From: Pogonophryne albipinna
Taxonomy: Eukaryota; Chordata; Actinopteri; Perciformes; Artedidraconidae
Reading direction: 5' to 3'
Assembly (NCBI GenBank): GCA_028583405.1
Contig: CM053250.1
Span: 42,248,283 to 42,312,282, forward strand
Length of the DNA stretch: 64,000 nt
Both the position numbers and the translations under genes were made by a program. A model generated the notes under the pieces. The model was given only the letters and a program-made list of their open reading frames with translations. It had not been told where the DNA came from and made no database searches. Numbering within the stretch: the first letter of the stretch is position 1; every line of letters starts with the position of its first letter. Positions 20,301-29,346 of the stretch are shown here, one piece after another.

Positions 20301-23300
20301 TTACTTGCAATAAATAAGCACTAATTAGAGGGTTGTTGAGGAAAAACTCTCAACTAATGGCTTATTACTTGTAGAATATGGTCATGTAGAATAAGGCATT
20401 AATAAGTGTTTTATAATGACTAATAAAGGGCCAATATACTGCTAATATGCATGTTAATTAACAACTAGTTGATGGTTAATTTGTGTACCTTAATATAAAG
20501 TGTTACCGAAAAAAAGATTTAAAAAATACAGATTTCAGTATCCTGAGGCTCTGAGCCCCATTTCTTTTCCTCGCGGACGGCAAAAAAAGTCCGACATTAT
20601 ACGAATTAAAATGAAAACAATAATCGTGGCTTGGTATTGAGTAAGAACATGTTTTTATCAACCACACAGCTTCCGGTCTTCCAAGACCCGACCGGACAAA
20701 AAGACGTGTTGCATGCATGAAACACACTACCAATAGAAATACATTGCTTTTAAAATCGTTCTGTGTGACACGAAAAAAAGGGGAAAATCGTGAAATGCCG
20801 TGAGACTGGGTTGTTTTATCAGTAACTGCTTTGGGAATACAGGGCATTTTTCAGGTTATATAAATGAAGAGCAGAAACACACGTTGCTCTGAAAAGGAAA
20901 GCAAATCAAGGGTTTCAGTTGAGATTTCTACAGTATCTATTTCATTACTCTAAGTCAATGGACATATATCATCTCACACACATACGCTGGCATTCTGCTC
21001 TGCAACAGCAGCAAAGGAAGTGTGTGTTTTCTTGAATTAGCTTTAGTCCTACATTTAAACATGTCCATTGAAAAGGCTGCTCTCTGTTCACATCCAGGAA
21101 CAAGACTGAGTATTTTATCCTTTCACTTTGATGAAGGGTCCATTCAGAGTCATGGTGAATGCTTATCTCGACTTGGCTCAAACAGGAAGTACCAAAGCCA
21201 GTTTCTGTTGAATTGCACTCCTTCCTGTAAAGCCCACCTACTCACCACAGTGCTAAAACAAACACATAAATACATTTTAATGTCATCACCTCTCACTTCC
21301 TCTCCACCAACACTGCACTCACTCCGCCAGGACTCATTCCAACACCACCCTAGTTTTACAAACAATGATTAAAGTCAAACTGTGACAGTGAGCTACTCCA
21401 ATATATCCCTGTACACTGGAATCTCTATCAGTATGCCCACCAACTGTAACTTCCATCACTTCAACTGTTCATTGTTAAATAGTGCTGCACAATATTCAAA
21501 TTGTAGTCAAAATCACAAGAGGCACAGTTTTTAATATACTGTTTACTAAATACTGCGCTTCCTATGTATGACATAGCTACGGCAACATACAGTATGTGTA
21601 AATATAAACTATTCTGAATTAATGTTTATGGCATTTTATAGATGACCCTGCCTACAAATAAGATTAATACAGACAGAAAAAAAACGTCTTTGTCTGTTTT
21701 AGATCTTCTTAAATAATCACTACATGATCATTTAAAATATAACATTATAATAATCACAATTGGGCTAACAGACAGCTCAGTGGTTAAAGCTGGTGGCCCA
21801 CATACATCCAGTGTCCGCTGCCTAGTACAAGGGTTTGAATCCAGCTCTCCAAACATCCCAATGTGCTTCCCTTTGTCTCCCACCGTCAGCACTGTATCTC
21901 TCAATAAATGCACCTTCTGGTCCAAAACATATTTAAAAATAATAACACTGAAGTCTTCTCCTGACTGTCTCCTCCTGACTGTCTCCTCCTGACTGTCTCC
22001 TCCTGACTTTCTCCCTCAGGTTCAGCTGGAAGGTGGACGGCAGCAGTATAAGCCCGTTGTCATGGCGCTGACGGAGAAGGACATCCTGCTGTTTCAGGCG
22101 GTGCCGTGGACCAGAGAGTCCTGGTCCACGCCTCTGCTCACACACCCACTGCTGGCCACAAGGTGAGGGGCAGCTAGAGCCGTAAGGATCAAAGTTCACT
22201 GTCCTCAAACTGTAATCAAATCATTCCTTCATGGTACAGATAGTAATATTAAAATGCATTTTTGATATGACAATTTTCCAACGTATCAATACGGGTTGCA
22301 TAATTCATTGTAAAATGTATGGACATGTGCCATATTGCAGTAAGCATAATATTAAGTTAATCCTAGATATCTAAATGAAGCATTGTTGAGATGCAGAGAG
22401 GTGTGGGCTTTCTAACATACCTTGTTTGGTACAGTAATTTTGTTTTTATATGATTTCCAGGTCGACACAATCTCTTTTAGTCTTCTGCAATCAATGTACA
22501 CCAGATACTGGACAGTACAGAGACTCACTGACCTATAAACATGCTTTAAAATAAATAATGAACAAAAATGAAAAGAAACAGTAACAAGGTTGTTGGTGTT
22601 TACCTCGATGATGTGCATGCCCCCTCGTCCTCAGAAAGAGCACTAACTAGACAGGTCAGTGTTGTGTCATGGACAGCAAGAGGAGCTTAACACTGACTAT
22701 AATCCATGTGCTAGATGTTACTGTGCCCTCACACATGTCTCCCCTCAGGCTGGTTCACTCTGGCAGTGCTCGGGGGTCTCCTGCTCAGGGGTCAGACCTG
22801 GTGTTTGCCACCCGGACGGGCACAGGGCGGGGCATCGAGTCCCACATCTTCAGAGTGGAGACCCACTGGGACCTGTCGTCATGGACGCGAGCCCTCGTGC
22901 AGGGGGCGCACGCCGCGGCTGAGCTCATCAAAGAAGTCTCCATCGGTAAGTGTGAGCATGAGTGATTCCAGTTTAGAGTCAGCAGTGAAATACCCTGAGG
23001 ACATCGATCCTGGTCGCCTTAAGGACAGAACCAGCTTCCATGGAAACATGTTCTAATTTTCGAACTGTTAAACATGGTTTTCTTTCTTTTAATTAATTAT
23101 TTTGTGTGTTTTGTATTTCTTCTCAATGTATTGTGTTTTCTCTGTTTGATCCTGTAAAGCACTTTGAATTGCATTACTGTATGAATTGTGCTATACAAAT
23201 AAATTGCCTTGCCTTGTTGTTTGAAACGTGCATGGCTGTTGCTCTTATATTTATAACTTATAGCAGGCTGAACATTGGAACATCTCCTTTGTATTGTTGT

Positions 23301-26300
23301 ATAATTCAAACATTTTGGGATACCTTCCAGTATTGGCTAACTTATAAGCAGGGGTGCACATCACTTTTTTGCTGGAGATGTTGCTTGAAGCGCACTTCCT
23401 TAAAATGAAATAAACCGTACCTTTTGAGGGGTTCTTGACTTTATGAACAGGGGGGGGGGGGAGGTGCGCTAGTGAGCACGTTCATGAACTGTTCGCCGGA
23501 GCCTCGAAGCGGGGTTACTGTGCGCAGCACATAAAGCAGACCCTTCACGCGATAGCGAGGGGTAGAGCGAGAGATCGCAGATGCTGTCGTGCTCGCAGAC
23601 AGATACAAAAAATGTAACCTAAATGGCTCGCGAATTATACTTTGTAAAGTCTATGTGTGGGAAACCCTGCTATCTTACCAGTTCTTATGCAACTCACAAA
23701 TCTCTCTCTCTCTCTCAATGTTGGTGCACAAATGTGCTTTTTTTCAAATGATCCGGTGCTCTTTTTTTGGCGGGGCACCAGTTATGTGCAGCCCTGCTTA
23801 TAATGACCAAAATGTTCCTATGTTAACATATGATAATATAAAGTGTGGCCTTCAATTAGAGAACAAAAAATGGCAAATTATTTCATTCACAAATTTCCTT
23901 TTCTCCAAATTTCTACCGTGTTATGTTTTTTTAATGACAGGGTGCTATATAAAAATGATATTTAATTTTTAAATATAAAAGAGCAGTTTTACAGTTATAA
24001 CACAGTGTTTCACTTACATTAGGCTGTATCACAGACAACAACCTTTTAACACTAAGGACATGCTGTGGTAAACTGTAGCTTTATTTATTTATGTTCTGTA
24101 CATTCCACTGTGAGATGGTGTCAATTGTTGTATTTGATGAAAAATAACAATGGACTATCTTCAGATAAAAACTCTGCTGGTGTCTTGGTCCTCTCCGCTC
24201 AGTGTGATCTGCTGCTGAATGACAACACTAAACACAGAGAGTAAAACAAACAGAAGTAATAAAACATAAATAAAATCACATAAAATTAATTCTTTAAAAA
24301 AAAGTGAGTTTTTTTTAATGATTGAACAGAGGAGACAGAGTTGGCAGCCCAGATCTCCAGACAGGTCATCCAAAGTCCAGGAGCTCTGACAGCAAAGACT
24401 GTCTGCTTTCAGTTTTTTATCTGGATTTTAGAACAACCAGGAGTGATGCCTCTTAAGAATCTCAGGGTTCAGGGGGGGGGGCATATGTCAATAAAAGGTC
24501 AGATACATAGTTTGGATCAAGGCCTGTCAAGGCTTTAGTAAGCAATAAGATCTTTAAATCAAATCTGAAAACATGTGGTGGCGTGTGGTGCAGTGGGTTG
24601 TGCGTTGGTGTTGGGACCAGGAGGTCACAGGTTCAAACCCCACTGCAGTCAGCATGTCGTTGTGTCCCTGAGACACTTCACCCCAAAGTGCTCCTGTAGG
24701 GATTGCCCACAGTATTGAGTATGGAAGTCGCTTTGGATAAAAGCGTCTAACAAGTGACATGTAATGTAATCTGAAAACAAGGCGGATACAAAAACTGATT
24801 CAAGATACATCTGAAATCATTTTTAATTCAGATTTAAGGTTCCGTCCCCAGTAAACAGCACATGTTGTTTTTTTCACTGTGTGTGTGTGTCTGTGTGTCT
24901 GTGTGTGCGTGCGTGGTTAGTGTCAGTACACACCGATCATCAGCAGCAGTGTGTAGAGTGTGAAACAGACATACAATGTTTTCATGTATATATGCCTTTA
25001 AAGGTCAGTGAGAGGAAGCTCCTGAGCTTCTCTGTGGGAAGCAGAAGTGGGTCCAGCAGAGGGGAATGTTTCCTCTGAGCTGAACCAGCAGCTGGCCTTT
25101 ATCCCTTTTCTTCTCTGTCCTGCTACAGTTGTACAGGAAGAAGTAACAGTGATACATGGAAATGCTCAATGATCAAATAATGTCCCAGTTGAATCTGCAC
25201 CAGGCAGGACTTTTATATTCAAGATACTTTAAACTTCTGCAACAAAGAGGAACAACCCACCATAGATTCATTTATTTTTGTGATTTTTGAGGCGACAACA
25301 TTCACTTGTATATTAATATCATACTTCCAGAGATTGAGAGGAAGACATTTAGTCTGCTGTCAACACATGGCAGTTATTATGCTCCACATTCTTTGGAACA
25401 AGCTCCCAGAAAACTTCAGGTCAGCTGCAACTCACTTCTTTTCCATGTTTCCTTTTTGCTGCCGGCTGCTGCCATTATCCAATCAAATAACTCGTATAAC
25501 TTACACTGCACTGTAACTCTTCTTCCATTCTATACCTTGTTTTCATTGTATTTTCTTGGCTTTTTAATGACTGGTTTTTACATGTTACCCTAATGCTTCT
25601 AATGTTTGCTGTAAAACACATTTGTGGAAATGTACTGTTTAAATAAATCTGCCTTGCCTTGCCTATGTACGTTTTTCATGGTGATATGAATATGTGCACT
25701 TCATAATATTACTCAGCGTACATGAAGGCTGCACCTTAACGTGCACTCACACCTGCTGTTCTTATAATAATACTTTTCCTTTATAATGCGCTTTTCTACA
25801 TTTTTACAATTGTAAATCTCTCTCTCCAGGCTGCACCTTGAGCCGGCAGGATGTGCGTCTGACGCTGCACTACGAGAAGGGCTTCACTGTGACCAAGGAG
25901 CAGGTGGACCCAGCGGGGGGGGCCGTGCTCTTCAGGTACCCCTACGAGAAGCTCCGGATGTCCGCAGACGATGGAATACGCAACCTCTACCTGGACTTTG
26001 GAGGTCCAGAGGGAGAGATGGTGAGACAAAAGAATAAGATGTTAGCTGTTTCCTGATAGGAACTCTGGGTAATGTCTGCCCGCACAACATTCCTTTCAAC
26101 AGAACTGTCAGAAGTGATCTCACTTATAGGGAATACTCAGGTTTGATTGAACTTACAGATGTAGATTGTTCAGGAGGCACGGCATTTCCCAGAATACACC
26201 GCTGTCACGCAGCCAGCTGCTAAACTTGGTCAAAAACAACTGAAATAATTTCTTGCCTTGAATTTGTTTGACGATTTTAGCATCTGCCCTTACTGACAGA

Positions 26301-27724
26301 AACTTCAAAATCTGGTATTCTCTCCATTTACATGTATTTAGTTTTTTACTTCCATAAAGAATCATCCACACTTACACCGACATTAGACACACTCATCAGG
26401 AGCTGGCAGTAAGACCTCGGTCTGAATGATCCAGACATACAGCTCCTCGAGGGAATGTGCTATCTGTTACGTTTTGGGCATTTCTAATTTAACATTTACA
26501 AATTCCAGTCAAAATATGGCAAAGCAGGAACATCAGTAAATACGTCTGCACTGATCAATCAACAAATGAGAGTGTGGATCTTCTGCTTTATTTTATGAAA
26601 AGCATCTGAACTTCTCTGAGTTGTGTCTCGGACCCCACTGCTGTTACGTATTGCGTTTACTATAATTACTGTGTTGTACTTCATTCATTCCAACTTTCTT
26701 TTAGCAAAAGTAGCATCTACTGTTTTATCCGCGTCACATTGCAGTGCAAACGCTTTGGTGTAACATTAATGACTTAACTGTGTGACCATGGATGAGAGGA
26801 AATACATTAGAATTATTCAATATGTAGAATAATATAGAATCTGTTCCACCAATCAATGTCTTTATTTATGATTTCTAACGTTATTATAGTAGTTGATGGA
26901 AAACCATGCTCCTTCTGTCTTTGTGGTGAGCTTTATACAGTACATGTTTACTGTGCACTAAACTGTCACAATCACATTTCAAAGCTTTTTCAACTTTTCA
27001 ACATTTTTATATTCACCTTGACCATGGTTTGAACTTAAATGTAAAAAAAATGCTAATGAATTTCTACATTTTGAAATTTATAAATCAATAGTTTTGATCT
27101 CTTTTAATGTCATTAGGCTCAAATCGTGTGCAATAGAAACGTATTCTAGCGAATGGATTCTAATGGAAACATTCTAGTGAAAACTTTAGTCTGTGTGTTG
27201 ATTAGGGTTGAAGGGGAACTCCAACAGTTTCAAACATCAGTCCTGAGAGATGCACCCTGACAACTAAAATGACTCATCATAACACATCTTCAATGAACTG
27301 TTGCATTGTGGGTAACGTAGGGGCCACGTTTCAAAAGACGACAGCGTGGAATAAAAAATATGTTATATCTCAGAATAGAAAATGGAAACTTGTTTATTTC
27401 TTCTCCTCCCTCCCCTCCTCTCCTTTCCTCTCCTCCTCCACTCCTTTCCTCCTCTCCTCCTCTCCTCTCTTCTCTCCTCTCTCCTCTCCTCTCCCCCCTC
27501 CTCCTCTCTCTCCTCTCCTCTCTCCTCTCCCCCCTCCTCTCCTCCTCTCTCTCCTCTCCCCCTCCTCTCCTCTCCTCTCTCTCATCTCCTCCTCTCCTCC
27601 TCTCCCCTCTCCTCTCCTCCCCCTCCTCCAGGTGTTTGACCTCCACTCAGGTCCCAAGCCGGTGGTGTTTGTCCTCCACTCCTTCCTGTCAGCGAAGCTC
27701 ACTCGTATGGGCCTCCTGACGTGA
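14108..27724 (+). CDS. sntb2: Beta-2 syntrophin, 3' part (five exons, C-terminal 277 residues)
   Basis: Exons are 14108-14318, 22020-22162, 22749-22945, 25830-26020 and 27632-27724 (stop TGA). All borders are AG/GT and the phases fit, giving 277 codons. The product is the end of the split PH1 domain, the PH2 domain and the syntrophin-unique C-terminus. Markers include LRCKDGPSASSWF, DLSSWTRALVQGAHAAAELI, MSADDGIRNLYLDFGGPEGE and the tail VLHSFLSAKLTRMGLLT. Syntrophins are membrane-edge adaptors that bind dystrophin/utrophin and, through a PDZ domain (not in this window), channels and kinases. The beta-2 call rests on these blocks plus vps4a lying next downstream on the same strand, as in human. 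The first exon here starts in the middle of a codon, so 5' exons lie upstream, probably before the window. Confidence 0.9.
14319..14771. other. sntb2 intron sequence before the 6-kb element
   Basis: AT-rich intron with no other feature recognised. Confidence 0.6.
15387..15635. repeat. Tandem repeat, about 82-bp unit, three copies
   Basis: Units begin with tctaagaaNatgttccctat near 15387, 15470 and 15551. Each includes cataaccaataagctagtag. The third unit is partly truncated. They sit at the inner edge of the left inverted arm. Confidence 0.85.
15650..16590. other. Interior of the 6-kb element, no gene seen
   Basis: Mostly AT-rich and non-coding. A degenerate repeat of GCTAACGCTAGC-like words fills about 16170-16305. 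Confidence 0.5.
16600..19335. repeat. Nested inverted repeats with CATATGTGTTCGGGG tandem units
   Basis: A 17-18-bp unit, CATATGTGTTCGGGGTAC and variants, occurs three times at 17729-17782. It occurs three times in the opposite orientation at 19206-19260. Both sets are followed by a TTACCAATGACGTCA block. A related start (GGTGTCGGTACCATGG) occurs at 16616-16632. This looks like one element with inverted ends (about 17.7-19.3 kb) inside or beside another. Poly-pyrimidine and (TG)n/(TA)n tracts lie at 17290-17425. Confidence 0.65.
18159..18527 (-). pseudogene. BED-like zinc-finger ORF (possible hAT-type transposase N-terminus)
   Basis: From the Met at 18527 the frame reads MSAAGGGGDNERGEERED, then a basic stretch. 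A zinc-finger block follows: WEEKHSWVKPVTGDLSRVFC, then C-x2-C ... H-x4-H within FCTLCRREF and LKQHAGTEMHKRA. This resembles BED-type fingers found at the N-terminus of hAT transposases and in genes derived from them. After the finger the sequence becomes unrelated, so the rest of the protein is missing or lies in another exon. The upstream open frame from 18764 has a low-complexity CVCVCV part and is not likely coding. Confidence 0.5.
19340..20105. other. Right interior of the 6-kb element, no gene seen
   Basis: AT-rich, non-coding. A short direct repeat (gtttttcagaataaaa) lies near 19689-19752. Confidence 0.5.
20821..21760. other. sntb2 intron, nothing recognised
   Basis: No exon or repeat family is identified. 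The open frames on both strands at 21022-21372 have no domain features. Confidence 0.5.
21764..21930 (+). mobile_element. tRNA-derived SINE
   Basis: An RNA polymerase III A-box-like stretch (agctcagtggttaaagc, about 21774-21790) and a B-box (gggtttgaatcc, 21831-21842) are spaced as in a tRNA. An unrelated body and an AT-rich tail follow. It is a short interspersed element, not a functional tRNA. Confidence 0.65.
21955..22010. repeat. Short tandem repeat forming the pyrimidine tract of an sntb2 acceptor
   Basis: The 15-bp unit CTGACTGTCTCCTCC repeats about three and a half times right before the AG at 22018-22019. It serves as the polypyrimidine tract of the next exon. Confidence 0.8.
22020..22162 (+). 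CDS. sntb2: sntb2 exon: start of PH2 domain
   Basis: Acceptor ctccctcag, donor AG|gtgagg splitting an Arg codon. It encodes VQLEGGRQQYKPVVMALTEK through LLTHPLLAT. The KPVVMALTEKDILLF block is a typical PH first-strand region in syntrophins. Confidence 0.9.
22163..22748. other. sntb2 intron, nothing recognised
   Basis: AT-rich intron with no repeat family identified. Confidence 0.5.
22749..22945 (+). CDS. sntb2: sntb2 exon: PH2 domain core
   Basis: Acceptor cccctcag, donor G|gtaagt. It encodes LVHSGSARGSPAQGSDLVFA through ELIKEVSI and includes the PH2 Trp in DLSSWTRAL. The phases match both neighbours. Confidence 0.92.
23076..23225 (+). mobile_element. LINE-like 3' tail fragment
   Basis: The sequence ends with tacaaataaattgccttgcc. 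The preceding gtaaagcactttgaattgc is a phrase common at the 3' ends of fish non-LTR elements. No ORF remains. Confidence 0.5.
23349..23796. mobile_element. hAT-like MITE in an sntb2 intron
   Basis: Left end CAGGGGTGCACAT and right end ATGTGCAGCCCTG are inverted repeats. The flanks are CTTATAAG (23341-23348) and CTTATAAT (23797-23804), 7 of 8 bases alike, as expected for an old 8-bp target duplication. There is no transposase. Confidence 0.75.
23805..24560. other. sntb2 intron, unclassified
   Basis: AT-rich. The 24150-24540 part has repeat-like text but no family was assigned. Confidence 0.4.
24575..24772 (+). mobile_element. tRNA-derived SINE with GCTTTGGATAAAAGCGTCT tail
   Basis: A-box-like gtgcagtgggttgtgcg near 24587-24603 and B-box GGTTCAAACCC at 24630-24640. 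A body and the tail cgctttggataaaagcgtct follow, then an ATGTAATGTAAT end. This is a common fish SINE layout. Confidence 0.8.
24773..25279. other. sntb2 intron, unclassified
   Basis: A TG-rich run lies at 24878-24915. Nothing else is recognised. Confidence 0.4.
25280..25670 (+). mobile_element. Degenerate LINE 3' end
   Basis: Text reading like the last codons of a LINE ORF2 (about 25375-25420, ILWNKLPENFRSA) is followed by a tail ending in ctgccttgccttgcc. This resembles the tail at 23076-23225. It is truncated and non-functional. Confidence 0.5.
25830..26020 (+). CDS. sntb2: sntb2 exon: start of the syntrophin-unique domain
   Basis: Acceptor ctctccag, donor ATG|gtgaga. It encodes CTLSRQDVRLTLHYEKGF through MSADDGIRNLYLDFGGPEGE. 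This is the most conserved part of the syntrophin C-terminus, involved in dystrophin binding. A G-run encodes PAGGAVLF. Confidence 0.93.
26021..27399. other. sntb2 last intron, nothing recognised
   Basis: AT-rich intron with no exon or repeat family identified. Confidence 0.5.
27400..27630 (+). repeat. Pyrimidine-rich CTCCT tract before the last sntb2 exon
   Basis: About 230 bases are almost purely C and T in CTCCTCTCC-type words. They end at the AG at 27630-27631 that opens the last coding exon. The open frames here on both strands are low-complexity artefacts. Confidence 0.9.
27632..27724 (+). CDS. sntb2: sntb2 last coding exon
   Basis: It starts in frame after AG and encodes VFDLHSGPKPVVFVLHSFLS and then AKLTRMGLLT followed by TGA. 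This tail is typical of syntrophins. Confidence 0.93.
   Translation: MFDLHSGPKPVVFVLHSFLSAKLTRMGLLT

Positions 27725-27725
<1 letters not shown>

Positions 27726-27793
<68 letters not shown>
27726..27793 (+). repeat. (CAG)n trinucleotide repeat at the start of the sntb2 3' UTR
   Basis: About 22 pure CAG units begin two bases after the stop codon, within the transcribed 3' UTR. They are not translated in the sntb2 frame. On the opposite strand they give the poly-leucine artefact. Confidence 0.95.
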
Positions 27794-28261
27794 CGCTCTG
27801 TAAATGCTGATACTTTTCTTTTAGTTTCTTTTTCCGACTCCTCCATTCAGAGCTGAAGCTTTGGAGTGAGGGAGATTAGACCACAAGTGTTGATTGCCTC
27901 AGAACTGTGCCTTCTGTCCAAACATCTCCTCGGCCTCTGGAATCATTTGTTTTGCAGATAAAAGGAAGTGGCACTTTGCTTGAAGTGATGAGAGACAAAA
28001 CAGGCTTTTAAAAATCATTCCATGCTTTCACTTTTATTCCAAGATGTGCTCATGAGATTCCACTACCAGTGCACTTCAAGCAAAGTGTTATTGATATTAA
28101 GGGATGGACATTTTGTTAGACAATAAGCACAGAATGGTGAAAGCTCCCTGTTTTACTCTCTGCCTTTCATTCCACCACAGCCTTCCAATGTTCAGGGCTC
28201 TAATCTGTTAGTCTTTGTGAGTGTGAGATGCTGATTTAGAGTCAGAATGCAGTTAACTGAT
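27794..28261 (+). other. Presumed sntb2 3' UTR
   Basis: Non-coding sequence following the stop. No clear AATAAA signal was found, so the transcript end is not placed. Confidence 0.4.
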
Positions 28262-28265
28262 CAGA

Positions 28266-28332
<67 letters not shown>

Positions 28333-28918
28333 TATACTACACCCTTCGGTTGGCTGACGGTGTGCCTGCTGTCTGACGGCACCTTCTAGCACATTATCCT
28401 AACCTACTGTTGTAATCAAGTGCCAACGGTGCCTTCCTACACGTAGTTACACTCTTTGTAAAGTATTTTTTATTCACACAGTGAGAGTTTGAAGCTTTCG
28501 ACATGGCCGAGCTATAGTATTACTCTTAGTGTAACCGTGTTACTTTGTTTTTAAAGTCTTATGATAAGCATGACATTAAACTCTGTATCAGATGATGACA
28601 TCTGAACATGTGTTCCCCCCCCCCCCCTTTTTGACCTTTCCTGCAACGTCATGTCTCTGTCATCTCATTCCATTTCTCTTGAGTTTCCTGGTCCCTTGTT
28701 ACCTGCCTGAAGCAGTGTTTCTCTGACCAAGCAATCACTGCAGTCAGTGTACACACGCTTTCTTTTACATTCCTTTTAATTTGCTGTCTGAAATGTTTTT
28801 TACAAATATATGTTTTACTCTTGGTCCACTGACTTGCCTTCTTCTGGAGCTTTCATGGCCTCATCTGTCATCCATCTGCTTCCAGTGTAGCAGTAACCTT
28901 TAAGATCAGCTGATCACA
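28262..28918. repeat. Direct duplication, copy 1 (copy 2 at 56909-57560)
   Basis: A (TG)n run is followed by about 590 bases starting actacacccttcggttggct and ending agatcagctgatcaca. The same block recurs in the same orientation at 56909-57560 with only a handful of differences, including a 12-base indel. There is no ORF. Confidence 0.93.
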
Positions 28919-28938
28919 GAAATCATCACAATGATATA

Positions 28939-29346
28939 AAGAGGTGATTCTCGACCAATTTTACTGGGGGGGCAGGGGGGGGGGGGGGGGGGGGGGGCGG
29001 CATGCTGGGCCCGGTTATTTAAAGAGCACATTTAATGCAGGACAAAAACAAAAAGAGAGTGTTTAAGATTTCAACATTTTGGTTCAGTATAATGACATGG
29101 AACACAACATAAACTATAATGAATAATATTTGTTTCAGTAGCTTAGTTACAATTTTATTAAATGGCATTTATGAAAACAAAACACATCCATGTTAACTTC
29201 GGCTCAAGTTAAAGCACAGTCTTTGCACCATCTACATTGGTTTTATAATAGACTCTTTTTTCAGAGGCGGGGCACAGGGTGGTCCAAGCCCAGTGTTATA
29301 AGGGCACTGGCCCCTGTGAGCCCCCCCCCCTAGAACCGCCCCTGCA
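28939..29346. mobile_element. Likely hAT-type MITE with G/C homopolymer runs
   Basis: The left part (gattctcgaccaattttactg) and the right end (cctagaaccgcccctg) look like degenerate inverted termini of a CAGGGGCGGTTCTAG family common in fish. Long G and C runs mark both sides. The left terminus is eroded. Confidence 0.5.

Larger units (their letters stand above)
14779..20813. mobile_element. 6.0-kb DNA element with long terminal inverted repeats, in an sntb2 intron
   Basis: The ends are CAACCCAGTCTCACGGCATT on the left and the same sequence on the other strand at the right. TTTTATC flanks both sides (14772-14778 and 20814-20820), an exact 7-bp target duplication. Inverted similarity runs inward for about 610 bases on the left (to about 15390) and about 700 on the right (from about 20110). 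The right arm has about 90 extra bases, near 20415-20505. The arms share phrases such as gtgtttcatgc and ggtcgggtcttgg. No transposase was found, so this looks like a non-autonomous carrier with other repeats inserted. Confidence 0.8.

Noticed and set aside
21774..21842. tRNA gene
   Set aside because: A and B boxes are present but the cloverleaf is not complete and a SINE body follows.
27269..27846. Overlapping open frames on both strands rich in Ser/Pro/Leu or Arg/Glu/Gly
   Set aside because: They come from the CT-only tract and the CAG run around the last sntb2 exon; low complexity, no start or splice support.
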